From contig JABWCH010000003.1 in NCBI GenBank assembly GCA_013359215.1, positions 1-40,835 on the forward strand: DNA of 40,835 nucleotides, written 5' to 3'. How positions within the stretch are numbered: the first letter of the stretch is position 1; each line of letters opens with the position of its first letter. Source of the DNA: Candidatus Brocadiia bacterium (GTDB taxonomy: Bacteria; Planctomycetota; Uabimicrobiia; Uabimicrobiales; JABWCH01). The notes under the pieces are model-generated. The model made no database searches, was not told the origin of the DNA, and worked only from the letters and a program-made list of their open reading frames with translations. Shown one piece after another: positions 1 to 8,490 of the stretch. The position numbers and the translations under genes are program-made.

Positions 1-51
1 TTTTATAGAAATTTCATTCGCGTAATTTGTATATTCGTCTTATTCGTGATT
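1..51. repeat. ATTCGT-rich repeat remnant at window edge
   Basis: Short repeated ATTCG/ATTCGT words (for example cttattcgtgatta) match the right half of the fuller hairpin repeats at 1487-1581 and 1687-1770. The left half would lie outside the window. Confidence 0.5.
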
Positions 52-121
52 AATACCAGCATCTCTTGAAATATGTTCAACAGCATTTTGACCAGAACAA
101 AAAGTTATAAAATGATAGAAT

Positions 122-436
122 ATGGAAAAGCAAACAGCTAAAATTTTTCTTTGTTTTTTATTGTTAATAGTTTTTATCCAGGCAATATATTCTTTTATAA
201 AAGCAAAACCTACCCCTCCACCTCTTGAATCCATACGGATTTCTTTAAACCAGGCAAAGCTGTCCGAGCTACAAATATTGCCTGGTTTAGGCAAAGAAAG
301 AGCATACAAAATCTATTGCTATCGTCTGGATAAAGGTTTTTTTCACGATTCTCAAGATCTGTTAGAAATCCATGGTATAGGAGGTACAGTGTTAAAAAAA
401 ATAGAAAAATTTATAACCATACAACCTTCTTTCTGA
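122..436 (+). CDS. comEA: ComEA-like helix-hairpin-helix DNA-binding protein
   Basis: This 104-residue protein has an N-terminal transmembrane segment or signal anchor at about residues 8-27. A ComEA-type tandem helix-hairpin-helix module follows at about 40-102, with the two hairpins LPGLGKERA and IHGIGGTVLKKI. Family members bind incoming double-stranded DNA in the periplasm during natural transformation, and the length fits a single-domain ComEA. The pilB-type ATPase at 2109 is compatible with a type IV pilus DNA-uptake machine, but no ComEC or other competence gene is in the window. Related anchored HhH proteins of unknown role exist, so competence is an inference. The ATG at 122 has only a weak ribosome binding site. 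Confidence 0.8.
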   Translation: MEKQTAKIFLCFLLLIVFIQAIYSFIKAKPTPPPLESIRISLNQAKLSELQILPGLGKERAYKIYCYRLDKGFFHDSQDLLEIHGIGGTVLKKIEKFITIQPSF

Positions 437-466
437 CGATTCTAACTTCAATCGGAAAGGTTTTTG

Positions 467-1435
467 ATGAGTATTCCCCTTTGGCTTATGGATGCAGTAG
501 AGGAAAGAAGCTCTCTGCATTCTCCCAAAAAGCTGGCATTGGCGTATAGCGTATTAAACAAAACGTATAAAGACAATCGAGCAACATCCGTTGCTTCTTC
601 TGAGAATGATTTATTTTGGGATGCCTATCTGGCCGCTCGGTTTCCCGCAACTTATGGCGCAGTAGAAAAGGCATTAGACGAAATCCCCCAGTCCATTCTG
701 GCTAAAATTCAAACTGTTCTGGATATAGGCACAGGAACAGGCGCGGCTGTATTTGCCATGGCACAAGCCCTTTCGCAAAAAATCACATTCACTTGCCTGG
801 ACCAGGAAGCACAGTCCCAGGAAATCATGGACTTCCTCTGGCAAAAAAGCCCTTACGAAGACAACTTTGCCTTTCACTGGATGAACTGCGATATCCAAAA
901 AGGCTTACCCCAAAGCCTGGAAACTTATGATGCCGTGGTTTGTTCCTATACACTAGGAGAAACAAACAGCATACAAAAAATCCTGGAAGATGCCTGGAAC
1001 AAAACGCGCCATATCTTTATCCTGATAGAACCAGGCACTATGCCAGGATTTTCTATCATAAAAAAAGCACGTGAATTTTTGTGTAGCCAGGGAGCTTTTA
1101 TAGCCGCGCCATGCCCTCACAATGACCCATGCCCCATGGAACATGGAAACTGGTGTCATTTTTCAGCACGAATACCAAGATCTTCCTGCATGCGCAAAAT
1201 CAAAGGAGGAGAATTAGGGTACGAAGACGAAAAATTTTCTTATTGTGCGTTTGTTCGGGAAAGTATTGACTGTCCTTCGGCTCGTATTTTAAGGCATCCC
1301 CAAATACATGGAGGCCATGTTTCTTTGCAGCTTTGTACAAAACAAGGAATTCAGGACTGTCTGGTTTCTAAAAAAAATTCTCAATATAAAAAAGCCAGAA
1401 AAAGCTCTTGGGGAGATTCCTGGGATATGCCTTAA
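467..1435 (+). CDS. Rsm22/METTL17-family SAM-dependent methyltransferase-like protein
   Basis: A SAM-binding motif VLDIGTGTGAAV lies at about residues 84-95 of a Rossmann-type methyltransferase domain. The C-terminal half carries the Rsm22 signature: cysteines C216, C222 and C230 (CPH..PCP...WC.F), with a further cysteine in the SYCAF segment at about C260. In characterised Rsm22/METTL17 proteins a comparable cysteine set binds a 4Fe-4S cluster, and the protein acts in assembly of the ribosomal small subunit. The ATG at 467 follows GGAAAGG at good spacing and is preferred over the in-frame TTG at 464. The gene starts 30 bases after comEA and may be co-transcribed with it. No rRNA-processing partner is adjacent, so the ribosome role is family-based. 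Confidence 0.85.
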   Translation: MSIPLWLMDAVEERSSLHSPKKLALAYSVLNKTYKDNRATSVASSENDLFWDAYLAARFPATYGAVEKALDEIPQSILAKIQTVLDIGTGTGAAVFAMAQALSQKITFTCLDQEAQSQEIMDFLWQKSPYEDNFAFHWMNCDIQKGLPQSLETYDAVVCSYTLGETNSIQKILEDAWNKTRHIFILIEPGTMPGFSIIKKAREFLCSQGAFIAAPCPHNDPCPMEHGNWCHFSARIPRSSCMRKIKGGELGYEDEKFSYCAFVRESIDCPSARILRHPQIHGGHVSLQLCTKQGIQDCLVSKKNSQYKKARKSSWGDSWDMP

Positions 1436-1486
1436 ATCTCAAACTTTTTTTTATTATCTAACCCAGATAAACAGGAAAAGCATTTT

Positions 1487-1581
1487 ATCACAAATTTCAC
1501 GAATGACCGAATGGCACGAATGGATAATTTTATCTTCATTTCTTTCTTCGTCTTATTCGTATCATTCGCATCATTCGTGAT
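1487..1581. repeat. ATTCGT imperfect hairpin repeat, copy 1
   Basis: The left half carries repeated CACGAATG words and the right half repeated ATTCGT/CATTCG words ending in attcgtgat, so the two halves are imperfect reverse complements. It resembles the element at 1687-1770. The 1436-2108 gap holds these two repeats, a promoter and a REP-like element, and no gene is seen in it. Confidence 0.6.
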
Positions 1582-1603
1582 TTCAATATTTTTCTTTTCC
1601 ATT

Positions 1604-1620
1604 CTGCTTGAAGTTTCATA
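1604..1620 (+). repeat. Short dispersed repeat CTGCTTGAAGTTTCATA
   Basis: Seventeen bases match exactly, in reverse complement, within 40742-40760. A related word (gctgcttgaagttgcat) is at 4156-4172. All three lie in gene-free, repeat-bearing gaps. Confidence 0.5.
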
Positions 1621-1686
1621 GAAGCTATTTTTTTTAAAAATGCTTATGGATTTAGTTCCCAATCTGGATACATCATAAAAGTATTT

Positions 1687-1770
1687 TATCACGAATTTTG
1701 CGAATGGACGAATAGCACGAATAGATCATCCTATTCGTGTTATATGTGTTATTTGTGTTATTCGTGATTT
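1687..1770. repeat. ATTCGT imperfect hairpin repeat, copy 2
   Basis: Starts atcacgaat and ends attcgtgat. Between these it has alternating acgaat words on the left and attcgt/atttgt words on the right, forming a long imperfect palindrome. Same family as 1487-1581. Confidence 0.6.
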
Positions 1771-1901
1771 TAAAATTAGGAGCTAAGTCAATAAGCGTTT
1801 TTTTAAAATACTTATAACTTAACACGCATGACACTTACGCCATTGAATGTCCATTTTTTAAAAACCTGCCAGAACTGCTACAAAGACCTTTTTGTTTGTG
1901 C

Positions 1902-1930
1902 TTGACAGTCATTTTAATTTAAGATAAGAT
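1902..1930 (+). promoter_or_regulatory. Sigma70-type promoter for the pilB-like gene
   Basis: TTGACA at 1902-1907 and TAAGAT at 1925-1930 are separated by 17 bases. Transcription would start near 1937 and give a leader of about 170 bases that contains the REP-like double hairpin before the start codon at 2109. Confidence 0.7.
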
Positions 1931-1997
1931 TGTAGAAATTTTGTGTCAGGCAGAGCTGGAAGATAGGAAAATAGTTAAATGGATGGATAGGAAATTA

Positions 1998-2090
1998 TAG
2001 TTTTAGTGAAAAATACACTTTAATCTATATTCCAATCTTTAGCCCCAAAGGGGCGAAATATAATAGCCAGGGCAACACCCCTGGTAATTT
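1998..2090 (+). repeat. REP-like double-hairpin repeat, copy A
   Basis: Two adjacent palindromes, gccccaaaggggc (2042-2054) and ccaggg-caaca-cccctgg (2067-2084), are joined by gaaatataatag. They are preceded by cactttaatctatattccaa at 2016-2035. The reverse complement of the whole block recurs at 37091-37179, and the hairpin part recurs at 20122-20180. It ends 18 bases before the pilB start codon. Confidence 0.8.
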
Positions 2091-2108
2091 TCAGAATAAG
2101 GAATATCT

Positions 2109-3815
2109 ATGGCACAACCACGTAAAAAATTAGGAAGTATTTTGCGAGCATTAGGGATTGTAGATGAAAATCAACTCCAGACTGCTTTGCAGCACCAGCA
2201 AGAAAATGGATGCAAGCTGGGAGAGGCTTTAATTGAATTGCAATATGCTACGCAAGTACAAATTACTCAAGCTTTAGCGAGGCAATTTGGAATACCTTAT
2301 GTCGATCTTTCCAAGGGAGAAATTGCCAAGGAAGTGATTGACACGGTTTCTAAGAGTGTGGCAGAAGAACACAACATCATACCTGTAAAAAAAACTGCCA
2401 AATCTTTAATCGTTGCCATGATTGATCCTTTGGATTTAGTTACTTTAGATGAGCTTAAATTTATTTTGGGATGTGAAGTAGAATGTGCCTTGACAACCCC
2501 TGATGCTATGTCGGCTGCCATCGCCAAATACTATGGCGTGGATCAGAATGCTTTAGAGGAAATGTACACAGCACTAACAGAAACCGATATCTACACGGGT
2601 GACGCTGCTATTGAGGAAGAAGAAATCAAAGAAGATGAAGACGATGATGCCCCTGTGATTCGCCTTGTAACCTTGATTATCAGCGAAGCTTTGAAAAACA
2701 GGGCATCGGATATTCACGTAGAACCGCTTGCAACAAAGCTGCGCGTTCGTTATAGAGTGGATGGTATGTGCTTTGAAGTGGATTCGCCTCCCAAGCGACT
2801 GCAAGGTTCTATATTGAGCCGTATCAAGATTATGTCCGATATGAACATAGCCGAAAGGCGTGTTCCTCAGGATGGTCGTATTAAACTGACACTCCAGGGA
2901 AGAGATATTGACTTGCGCGTCTCTGCTTTGCCTTGCTACCATGGCGAAAGCGTAGTAATGCGTATTCTGGATAAGGAAAAAGCACTCGTCAGCCTCTCTG
3001 ATCTTGGTTTTGATGAAATTGACTATGATCGATTCCAGCGAATCATCAAAAAACCCAATGGGATCTTTCTGGTTACAGGCCCTACGGGAAGCGGCAAGAC
3101 CACTACGCTGTATGCTGCCTTAAAGGAGCTGAACCGACCTGATGTTAAAATCATTACAGCAGAAAACCCTGTGGAATACAATATTGCAGGGATCAACCAG
3201 TGCCAGGTAAGGCATGAAATCGGGTTGAATTTTGCCAATATTTTAAGAGCTATGTTGCGTCAGGCACCGAATGTTGTGCTTGTCGGAGAAATCCGCGATC
3301 AGGAAACAGCAGAAATTGCAATCCAGGCAGCCCTTACAGGGCATCTTGTATTCTCTACCTTGCACACGAACGATGCCCCAGGTGCTTTGACCCGTCTTAT
3401 CGATATGGGTGTAAAACCATTTTTAGCATCTTCCGCTGTACAGGCTATTCTCGCTCAACGCTTAGTCAGAAAGCTTTGCCCTAAGTGCAAACAGATTGCA
3501 AATCCTACAGATTCTGAGCTTGCGAGTATATCTTTAACCAGAGAAACAGTGCGTGCAGCAAGAATCTATGGGCCAGTAGGATGCGATGAATGCAAACAAA
3601 ATGGCTATCGAGGACGTTTAGGAATTTATGAACTTATGGAAATGTCCCCTCCTATCAGAGAACTGGCTTTCAACAGAGCCTCTACCATGAAAATCAGGGA
3701 TGAAGCCCAGATTTCAGGAGGCATGACAACTTTGCAGCAGGATGGGATAAAAAAAATCCTCTCAGGGCTTTGCAGCATTCCCGAAATTTTGCGCGTAACC
3801 CATGCAAAGGGATAG
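2109..3815 (+). CDS. pilB: PilB/GspE-type secretion and pilus assembly ATPase
   Basis: This 568-residue protein has the full PilB/GspE layout. An N-terminal MshEN domain has two 24-residue motifs beginning KLG at about residues 8-31 and 36-59, followed by the N2/arginine-finger region with the ASDIHVEP motif. Walker A (GPTGSGKTTT) lies at about 324-333, followed by Walker B and the histidine box (VGEIRDQETA, STLHTND). A four-cysteine zinc site (CPKC and CDEC) lies near the C-terminus. It would be the cytoplasmic hexameric ATPase driving type IV pilus or type II secretion pseudopilus assembly. No other pil/gsp gene is present, so pilus versus secretion cannot be decided. A strong promoter lies at 1902-1930. 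Whether the MshEN motifs still bind cyclic di-GMP is inferred only. Confidence 0.93.
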   Translation: MAQPRKKLGSILRALGIVDENQLQTALQHQQENGCKLGEALIELQYATQVQITQALARQFGIPYVDLSKGEIAKEVIDTVSKSVAEEHNIIPVKKTAKSLIVAMIDPLDLVTLDELKFILGCEVECALTTPDAMSAAIAKYYGVDQNALEEMYTALTETDIYTGDAAIEEEEIKEDEDDDAPVIRLVTLIISEALKNRASDIHVEPLATKLRVRYRVDGMCFEVDSPPKRLQGSILSRIKIMSDMNIAERRVPQDGRIKLTLQGRDIDLRVSALPCYHGESVVMRILDKEKALVSLSDLGFDEIDYDRFQRIIKKPNGIFLVTGPTGSGKTTTLYAALKELNRPDVKIITAENPVEYNIAGINQCQVRHEIGLNFANILRAMLRQAPNVVLVGEIRDQETAEIAIQAALTGHLVFSTLHTNDAPGALTRLIDMGVKPFLASSAVQAILAQRLVRKLCPKCKQIANPTDSELASISLTRETVRAARIYGPVGCDECKQNGYRGRLGIYELMEMSPPIRELAFNRASTMKIRDEAQISGGMTTLQQDGIKKILSGLCSIPEILRVTHAKG

Positions 3816-3916
3816 AAGTTAGTAATAATTTTATTGATAAATAAGTACATATAGTTCACTATATTATGCTTTGCATAATTTTTTTCATGATGAAACTTCA
3901 GGGCTAGGGCTTATGT

Positions 3917-4134
3917 CATTGGTGTTAGCCTAAGAAAATAATTCACCGCAGAGAGAGAAAAAGACGGATCAAGTTTTTGTCCACGAAAAACACGAACATT
4001 CCTTTTCGTGCCTTTCGTGTTTTTCGTGGACAATTCTTTACAATCTTCTCTTCGTGTTTTTTATGGTGAAATTGTTTCTATGTTTTAGATAGTTGTGGTT
4101 AAATTTCTATGTTTACCTTAGGTTAACACCAATG
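3917..4134. mobile_element. MITE-like element with 18-bp terminal inverted repeats
   Basis: cattggtgttagcctaag at 3917-3934 is inverted as cttaggttaacaccaatg at 4117-4134, matching at 17 of 18 positions. Inside lies a perfect 19-bp inverted repeat (tgtccacgaaaaacacgaa, 3978-3996, with 4014-4032) separated by further TTCGTG words, plus a ccgcagag word near the left end. There is no coding capacity and no obvious target-site duplication. It fills most of the 3816-4247 gap. Confidence 0.55.
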
Positions 4135-4155
4135 AGGGCAACGCTCACGCTTACT

Positions 4156-4172
4156 GCTGCTTGAAGTTGCAT
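4156..4172 (+). repeat. Short dispersed repeat GCTGCTTGAAGTTGCAT
   Basis: Close variant of the words at 1604-1620 and, inverted, 40742-40760. It sits 22 bases beyond the right end of the MITE-like element. Confidence 0.4.
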
Positions 4173-4247
4173 GCAGGAAAAATATAAAAACAATATTTAT
4201 TTTCAAATTTGCGATTCAGTCTCCATAGAAGATAAAAGAGGCAAGAT

Positions 4248-7200
4248 ATGGGCCAAAATGATTCTACAATACAAAAAAAAGAACCCTCAGAAAAAGAAAT
4301 TCCTGTTTCTTTAGAAATGGCTGCTGCTGATTTTAGTTTGGGAAAAGCTTTAGTGTGCGATTTCCCAGAGAAAGGAAATGAAATCCCCTACAGTCTTCCC
4401 TACAGCATCCAATCTGTTTCTGTGGAGACAGAGCAAGAAAGTTCTTCTCCCATAGAAATAGAATATCAGGCGAGCAATCAGGAAATTATCGTGGACACAT
4501 CTATTTCTTTATCCTCTTTGCTAGAAGACAAAAAAGAAGCAATTCAGGAAGAGGAAGTGGTATCGCTTTATTTGCCAGAGGAAGAAGAAGTTGACGAAAA
4601 AGCACAGTCAATCATGAGCCAGCAGGGAGAAGGGCCGCTTGATATTCCAGCAGAAGACGACAGTGTAGCTTATACAATAGACATATCTCAGGAAGAAAAC
4701 CCTCTGCACCAGGAACAAAATTCTTCTTACACCATGAACATTCCTGAAGAACCAAAAGAATATGCAAGCTACAATACAATGGATATCCCTATAGAAGAAG
4801 ATATTGCAAGCCAGAAAACCATGGATATTCCTTTGCATGAAAGCATGTCTTCTTTAAAAGACATGCAATCCCAGACAATAGAGGTTTCAGAAGAAATGGA
4901 AAACATCAGCAGGAATATCACTGCTGTCAATATGACTTCGGAAGACTATTCACAAGCTACTTTGCTAGATCCACAAATAGAATCTGTTCCACAAACGGAC
5001 ATCACTATTGTCGATGAGAATCTATCAAGCGGACAAACTAAAATCGAGACTATACCTGAAACAGACATTACTATCATTGATCCTGAAATCATACCACAAG
5101 ATTCTACCGCCAATATTTCCAAACTAAAAACAGCAGAGCAAGAAAAACAACCTAAGCCATCTCGTGAAAATGCACCCAAAACAAAAGACGGTGCTTCCAT
5201 TGAAGGCACAAAGTTCAAAATAGGGGATGTCATCAACAACAAGTATAAGATTGTCCAATTTCTAGGCAAAGGAGGGATGGGGGCAGTTTTTAAAGTAGAA
5301 CACCTTTTGCTCCCTAGCAAAAAAGTTTTTGCCCTAAAGCTCATGCATGCTCATCTTTCTAAAGACAACCGATTCAGAATGAGATTTATACGAGAAGTTG
5401 AAATGGCAATGGAATTCACGCATGAGCATGCTGTCCAGATCAGAGACTTTGGTGAAACACAAGACGGTTCACAATATCTTACCATGGATTTTTCGCCTGG
5501 AAAAGCCCTCAATGAAATCATACAAAAAGAAGGCCCTTTATCAATGCAACGAGCCTTGAGCATCACCAGGCAAATTCTTCTTGCGCTTAAAACAGCCCAT
5601 AGCAAAGGGATTGGACACAGAGACCTCAAACCTGACAACATTCTCATTGAAGATCGTGGCGGAAAAGAGCATGCTCTGGTTTTGGACTTTGGAATTGCCA
5701 AAATTCTTACAGAAACCAAGGAAGACCAGAAACTAACCCAAAAAGCAACCATTGGCACACCTCTTTATATGTCTCCAGAGCAGGCAAGCGGGGAAGAAGT
5801 CGATATGCGAACGGACATTTACTCCATGGGAATCATTCTGTACCAGATGGTTACCAAGCAGCTTCCCTTCACAGGCAGTACAAGAGACGTTCTTTTAGGG
5901 CATATCGTAAAGCCACCTCCTACGCCTAAAACAGTAAGACCTGATTTGGACATCCCCAATGCTTTGGAAGAGCTCATTTTAAAAGCATTGGAAAAAGAGA
6001 GAAGCAAACGCTACAGCAGTGCTGAAGAATTTATCCAGGCAATTGAAAAAGTAGAAGCACCTGAGGTTAAAGAAGAGGCTGTTGTAGAAGTGGTAAAGAA
6101 AAAAAGAAGCTTTTTCTTGCCTTTTAGCTTTGCAGCCCTTATTTTCCTTGCCTTATGCGCTTATTTTGTTTATTTCCAAATGGAAAAGCAAAAAGGATAC
6201 GAAAAAGAATTTCAAACGGCTTTGTCCTCTTTCCAGATAAAAGAGGCAAAAGAATCTCTGGAAAAAATGCAAGAGCTTTTCTCTATAGTATGGATCAACC
6301 AGGCAATTCCCATGGTATATCCTGAGAAAAAAAGCTACGAAAAGCTCCAGAAATCTATAGAACTCGCTTTGCAGTCTGATTCGATTCCAGAAAATTTTAT
6401 CGTGCAATTCCCTGCTCTATTGGAAAACTTTGCTTTGATGAATCCTGATGTTGAAAATATTCAAAAAAAATATAAAAATTTAAAAACAAGCAAAGCCTTA
6501 GAAGAAATAGGCAAAAAAAACTTGGAAACAGGGAATTCTGAAAAGGCAATAGCCCAGTTCGAATCCGCAATCAAGCTCAAAAAGTCTTCTTCTTTGCAAA
6601 AGCTCCTGGAAATTGCCCAGGAAACCCAACAAGGAATCAAAGCATGGGAAAACCAGGAATGGGACAATGCTTTTAACATCTTAATAGGTTGTAAAAATAA
6701 AGCACAGAACCTGGGCATAACCATAGACTTTCCTGCTTTAAAAGAGCTTGAAAGAAAAGAAAGCATAAAACTTTTCTGTAAGGTACTCAAAGAAAGCTTA
6801 GAGCAGAAGGCTTTTGATGACATAAAAGATAAAAGCATCCAGGACGAAAAAGCAAAGCTAGACCCTCTGTCTCAGGAAGAAAAATCTTTGGTGGATGACC
6901 TCTATCAATCCTATGAAGACGGCAGAAAAAGATTCCTCAACATAGAAAATTTGCTACAGCTTGTGCAGGAAGGGCTGTCTCAAAAAGATTTTTCAGACAC
7001 CAAAGAAAATTTTATCCAGAACCGAAAGCAGCAGCTTGAGCCTCTTTCTGAAGAAGAAAAGCAAAAATTCGCTCTTTTGTATGAAGAATATAGAAAAGAA
7101 AAAAGAAATGCCAACATCCTCCAGCTTTCCAAATACATAGAAGATGCCACCAAGCAAGGAGATTTTTCCGAAGCAACTCAAAACAGCATAAAAATACGGA

Positions 7201-8348
7201 GAACACAGCTAGAGCCATTCTCTAACGATGAAAAGCAGGCAATCCTTCTTGTCTATAGAAGATATTTGCAGGAAAAAAGCAATTCCACCAAAGAGCAGAC
7301 TTCTAAAGTACGCAGTAAGCTTTCCGATACTGTGCAAGCAGGCATTCAGCAATACCGTTTGAACCAGATATATGAAGCACAAAGGACACTAGAAGAATAC
7401 TTCAGTAGCAACGGAGAACAAGTACTCCCAGAACAGTCCCGAAATGCAGCAGAATATCTCGGCCTTACTTACTACAAAAACCGCAACTGGCTAAATGCAA
7501 TCAAATATTTTGAAAAAGCATCCTCTTCAAATCCTGAAGCCATTGCTTACTACGGTCTGGCTTTGTTCCAGCAAAGCCAGGACAGGAAAGCTTTGGACTA
7601 TATTAACAGAGCCTTGGATCTGTCCCATGAAATGAACATAAAGCGCGAGTTGTATGAAAGTAAAATTACGATTTTGACAAGAAGCTTTTCCTATGACGAG
7701 CAGCAACTTTTGGATGCACTAAAAAAGTATTTTGAAATACAACCCAATCCCTCTCTGGACTATATTAAAAAGCTAGGATCTCTTTATCTAAAATTCAACA
7801 ACAAAGCCCAAGCTTTACCCTTGCTGGTACAATACCTTGACCGAACCGATTGGCAAGATAAAAGCATTGTAAACACCTGGCTTTCCTTGCAGAATTTCCA
7901 TCCTCTAGCTTTTGGAAATCGTTGGGAATACAGGGTAGCCAGCACAGGAAGCATTATTCATTACACAGTGACAGGCTCTACTGGCAACCGATTCAGTGTA
8001 TCAGACAACACAGGCCAGGTAGAAGAATGGTATGTTGAAAGTGGCTATCTTTACAAGGAAGGTAGAAAAAGAACGCTTGTGATGCCTGTACCACTAAGCT
8101 GGATTTCATGGCAGAGAGACAATTTTACCGTAGATATCCTTTCCGTCAACGAGGTCATCCGCCTTTTGGATAAAGATGGCAAATTAAGGGAATTTTCTTG
8201 TGTTGTATTCAAAGTTTCCTCTATCTCTACTCCTGGCAATTTCACAAAAGAATACTACGCAGCAGGAGTAGGGGAAGTCAAAGTGGAACGATATAGAAAC
8301 GACCAGAAAATTTTCCAGCGAGAACTGGTTTCGTATATTGTAAGATGA
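4248..8348 (+). CDS. Large transmembrane Hanks-type Ser/Thr protein kinase
   Basis: This 1366-residue protein has four parts. Residues 1-310 are acidic and low in complexity, with recurring T-M/I-D/N-I-P/S phrases (YTIDIS, YTMNIP, NTMDIP, KTMDIP) and two TDITI phrases. A complete kinase domain spans about 331-610: glycine loop GKGGMG, lysine K364 in ALKLM, catalytic H457-R458-D459 with KPDN, and D480 of DFG, so it should be active. One transmembrane segment spans about 622-643. The remaining 720 residues, expected outside the cytoplasmic membrane, contain helical and TPR-like stretches, three tandem repeats of about 50 residues with L-P/E-P-L/F-S-x-E-E-K cores, and a C-terminal beta-rich domain. 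It resembles sensor kinases of Planctomycetota and Myxococcota. The start has AGAGGCAAG upstream. The ligand and targets are unknown. Confidence 0.9.
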   Translation: MGQNDSTIQKKEPSEKEIPVSLEMAAADFSLGKALVCDFPEKGNEIPYSLPYSIQSVSVETEQESSSPIEIEYQASNQEIIVDTSISLSSLLEDKKEAIQEEEVVSLYLPEEEEVDEKAQSIMSQQGEGPLDIPAEDDSVAYTIDISQEENPLHQEQNSSYTMNIPEEPKEYASYNTMDIPIEEDIASQKTMDIPLHESMSSLKDMQSQTIEVSEEMENISRNITAVNMTSEDYSQATLLDPQIESVPQTDITIVDENLSSGQTKIETIPETDITIIDPEIIPQDSTANISKLKTAEQEKQPKPSRENAPKTKDGASIEGTKFKIGDVINNKYKIVQFLGKGGMGAVFKVEHLLLPSKKVFALKLMHAHLSKDNRFRMRFIREVEMAMEFTHEHAVQIRDFGETQDGSQYLTMDFSPGKALNEIIQKEGPLSMQRALSITRQILLALKTAHSKGIGHRDLKPDNILIEDRGGKEHALVLDFGIAKILTETKEDQKLTQKATIGTPLYMSPEQASGEEVDMRTDIYSMGIILYQMVTKQLPFTGSTRDVLLGHIVKPPPTPKTVRPDLDIPNALEELILKALEKERSKRYSSAEEFIQAIEKVEAPEVKEEAVVEVVKKKRSFFLPFSFAALIFLALCAYFVYFQMEKQKGYEKEFQTALSSFQIKEAKESLEKMQELFSIVWINQAIPMVYPEKKSYEKLQKSIELALQSDSIPENFIVQFPALLENFALMNPDVENIQKKYKNLKTSKALEEIGKKNLETGNSEKAIAQFESAIKLKKSSSLQKLLEIAQETQQGIKAWENQEWDNAFNILIGCKNKAQNLGITIDFPALKELERKESIKLFCKVLKESLEQKAFDDIKDKSIQDEKAKLDPLSQEEKSLVDDLYQSYEDGRKRFLNIENLLQLVQEGLSQKDFSDTKENFIQNRKQQLEPLSEEEKQKFALLYEEYRKEKRNANILQLSKYIEDATKQGDFSEATQNSIKIRRTQLEPFSNDEKQAILLVYRRYLQEKSNSTKEQTSKVRSKLSDTVQAGIQQYRLNQIYEAQRTLEEYFSSNGEQVLPEQSRNAAEYLGLTYYKNRNWLNAIKYFEKASSSNPEAIAYYGLALFQQSQDRKALDYINRALDLSHEMNIKRELYESKITILTRSFSYDEQQLLDALKKYFEIQPNPSLDYIKKLGSLYLKFNNKAQALPLLVQYLDRTDWQDKSIVNTWLSLQNFHPLAFGNRWEYRVASTGSIIHYTVTGSTGNRFSVSDNTGQVEEWYVESGYLYKEGRKRTLVMPVPLSWISWQRDNFTVDILSVNEVIRLLDKDGKLREFSCVVFKVSSISTPGNFTKEYYAAGVGEVKVERYRNDQKIFQRELVSYIVR

Positions 8349-8416
8349 TGTTCAGCAGAATTTTATTGTTGTCATAATCTATTGCAAAATAAAACTATAA
8401 AAGTTTTTAAAGGGGG

Positions 8417-8452
8417 TTTGGGGGAAAATTTTTACAAAAATTTTCCCCCAAA
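8417..8452. terminator. Perfect 17-bp inverted repeat between convergent genes
   Basis: tttgggggaaaattttt (8417-8433) and its exact reverse complement (8436-8452) flank two bases. It lies between the plus-strand kinase and the minus-strand phosphoesterase, so it could terminate both. The adjoining aataaaaatctctttgcata also occurs in the element at 11171-11233, suggesting a dispersed repeat rather than a plain terminator. Confidence 0.6.
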
Positions 8453-8490
8453 TAAAAATCTCTTTGCATAACTCCTATAGTTGCTATAGA

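Noticed and set aside
88..121. Promoter for comEA from TTGACC at 88
   Set aside because: The nearest acceptable minus-ten hexamers give spacings of 12 or 22 bases, which are outside the usual range.
464..466. TTG at 464 as the methyltransferase start
   Set aside because: The next codon is ATG at 467, with better spacing from GGAAAGG.
1487..1770. ATTCGT word clusters as CRISPR or an origin of replication
   Set aside because: The spacing is irregular, there is no constant repeat with unique spacers, and no dnaA-type boxes or dnaA gene lie nearby.
4946..5758. Minus-strand open frames within the large kinase gene
   Set aside because: They are opposite the intact kinase domain, with no recognisable domain of their own.
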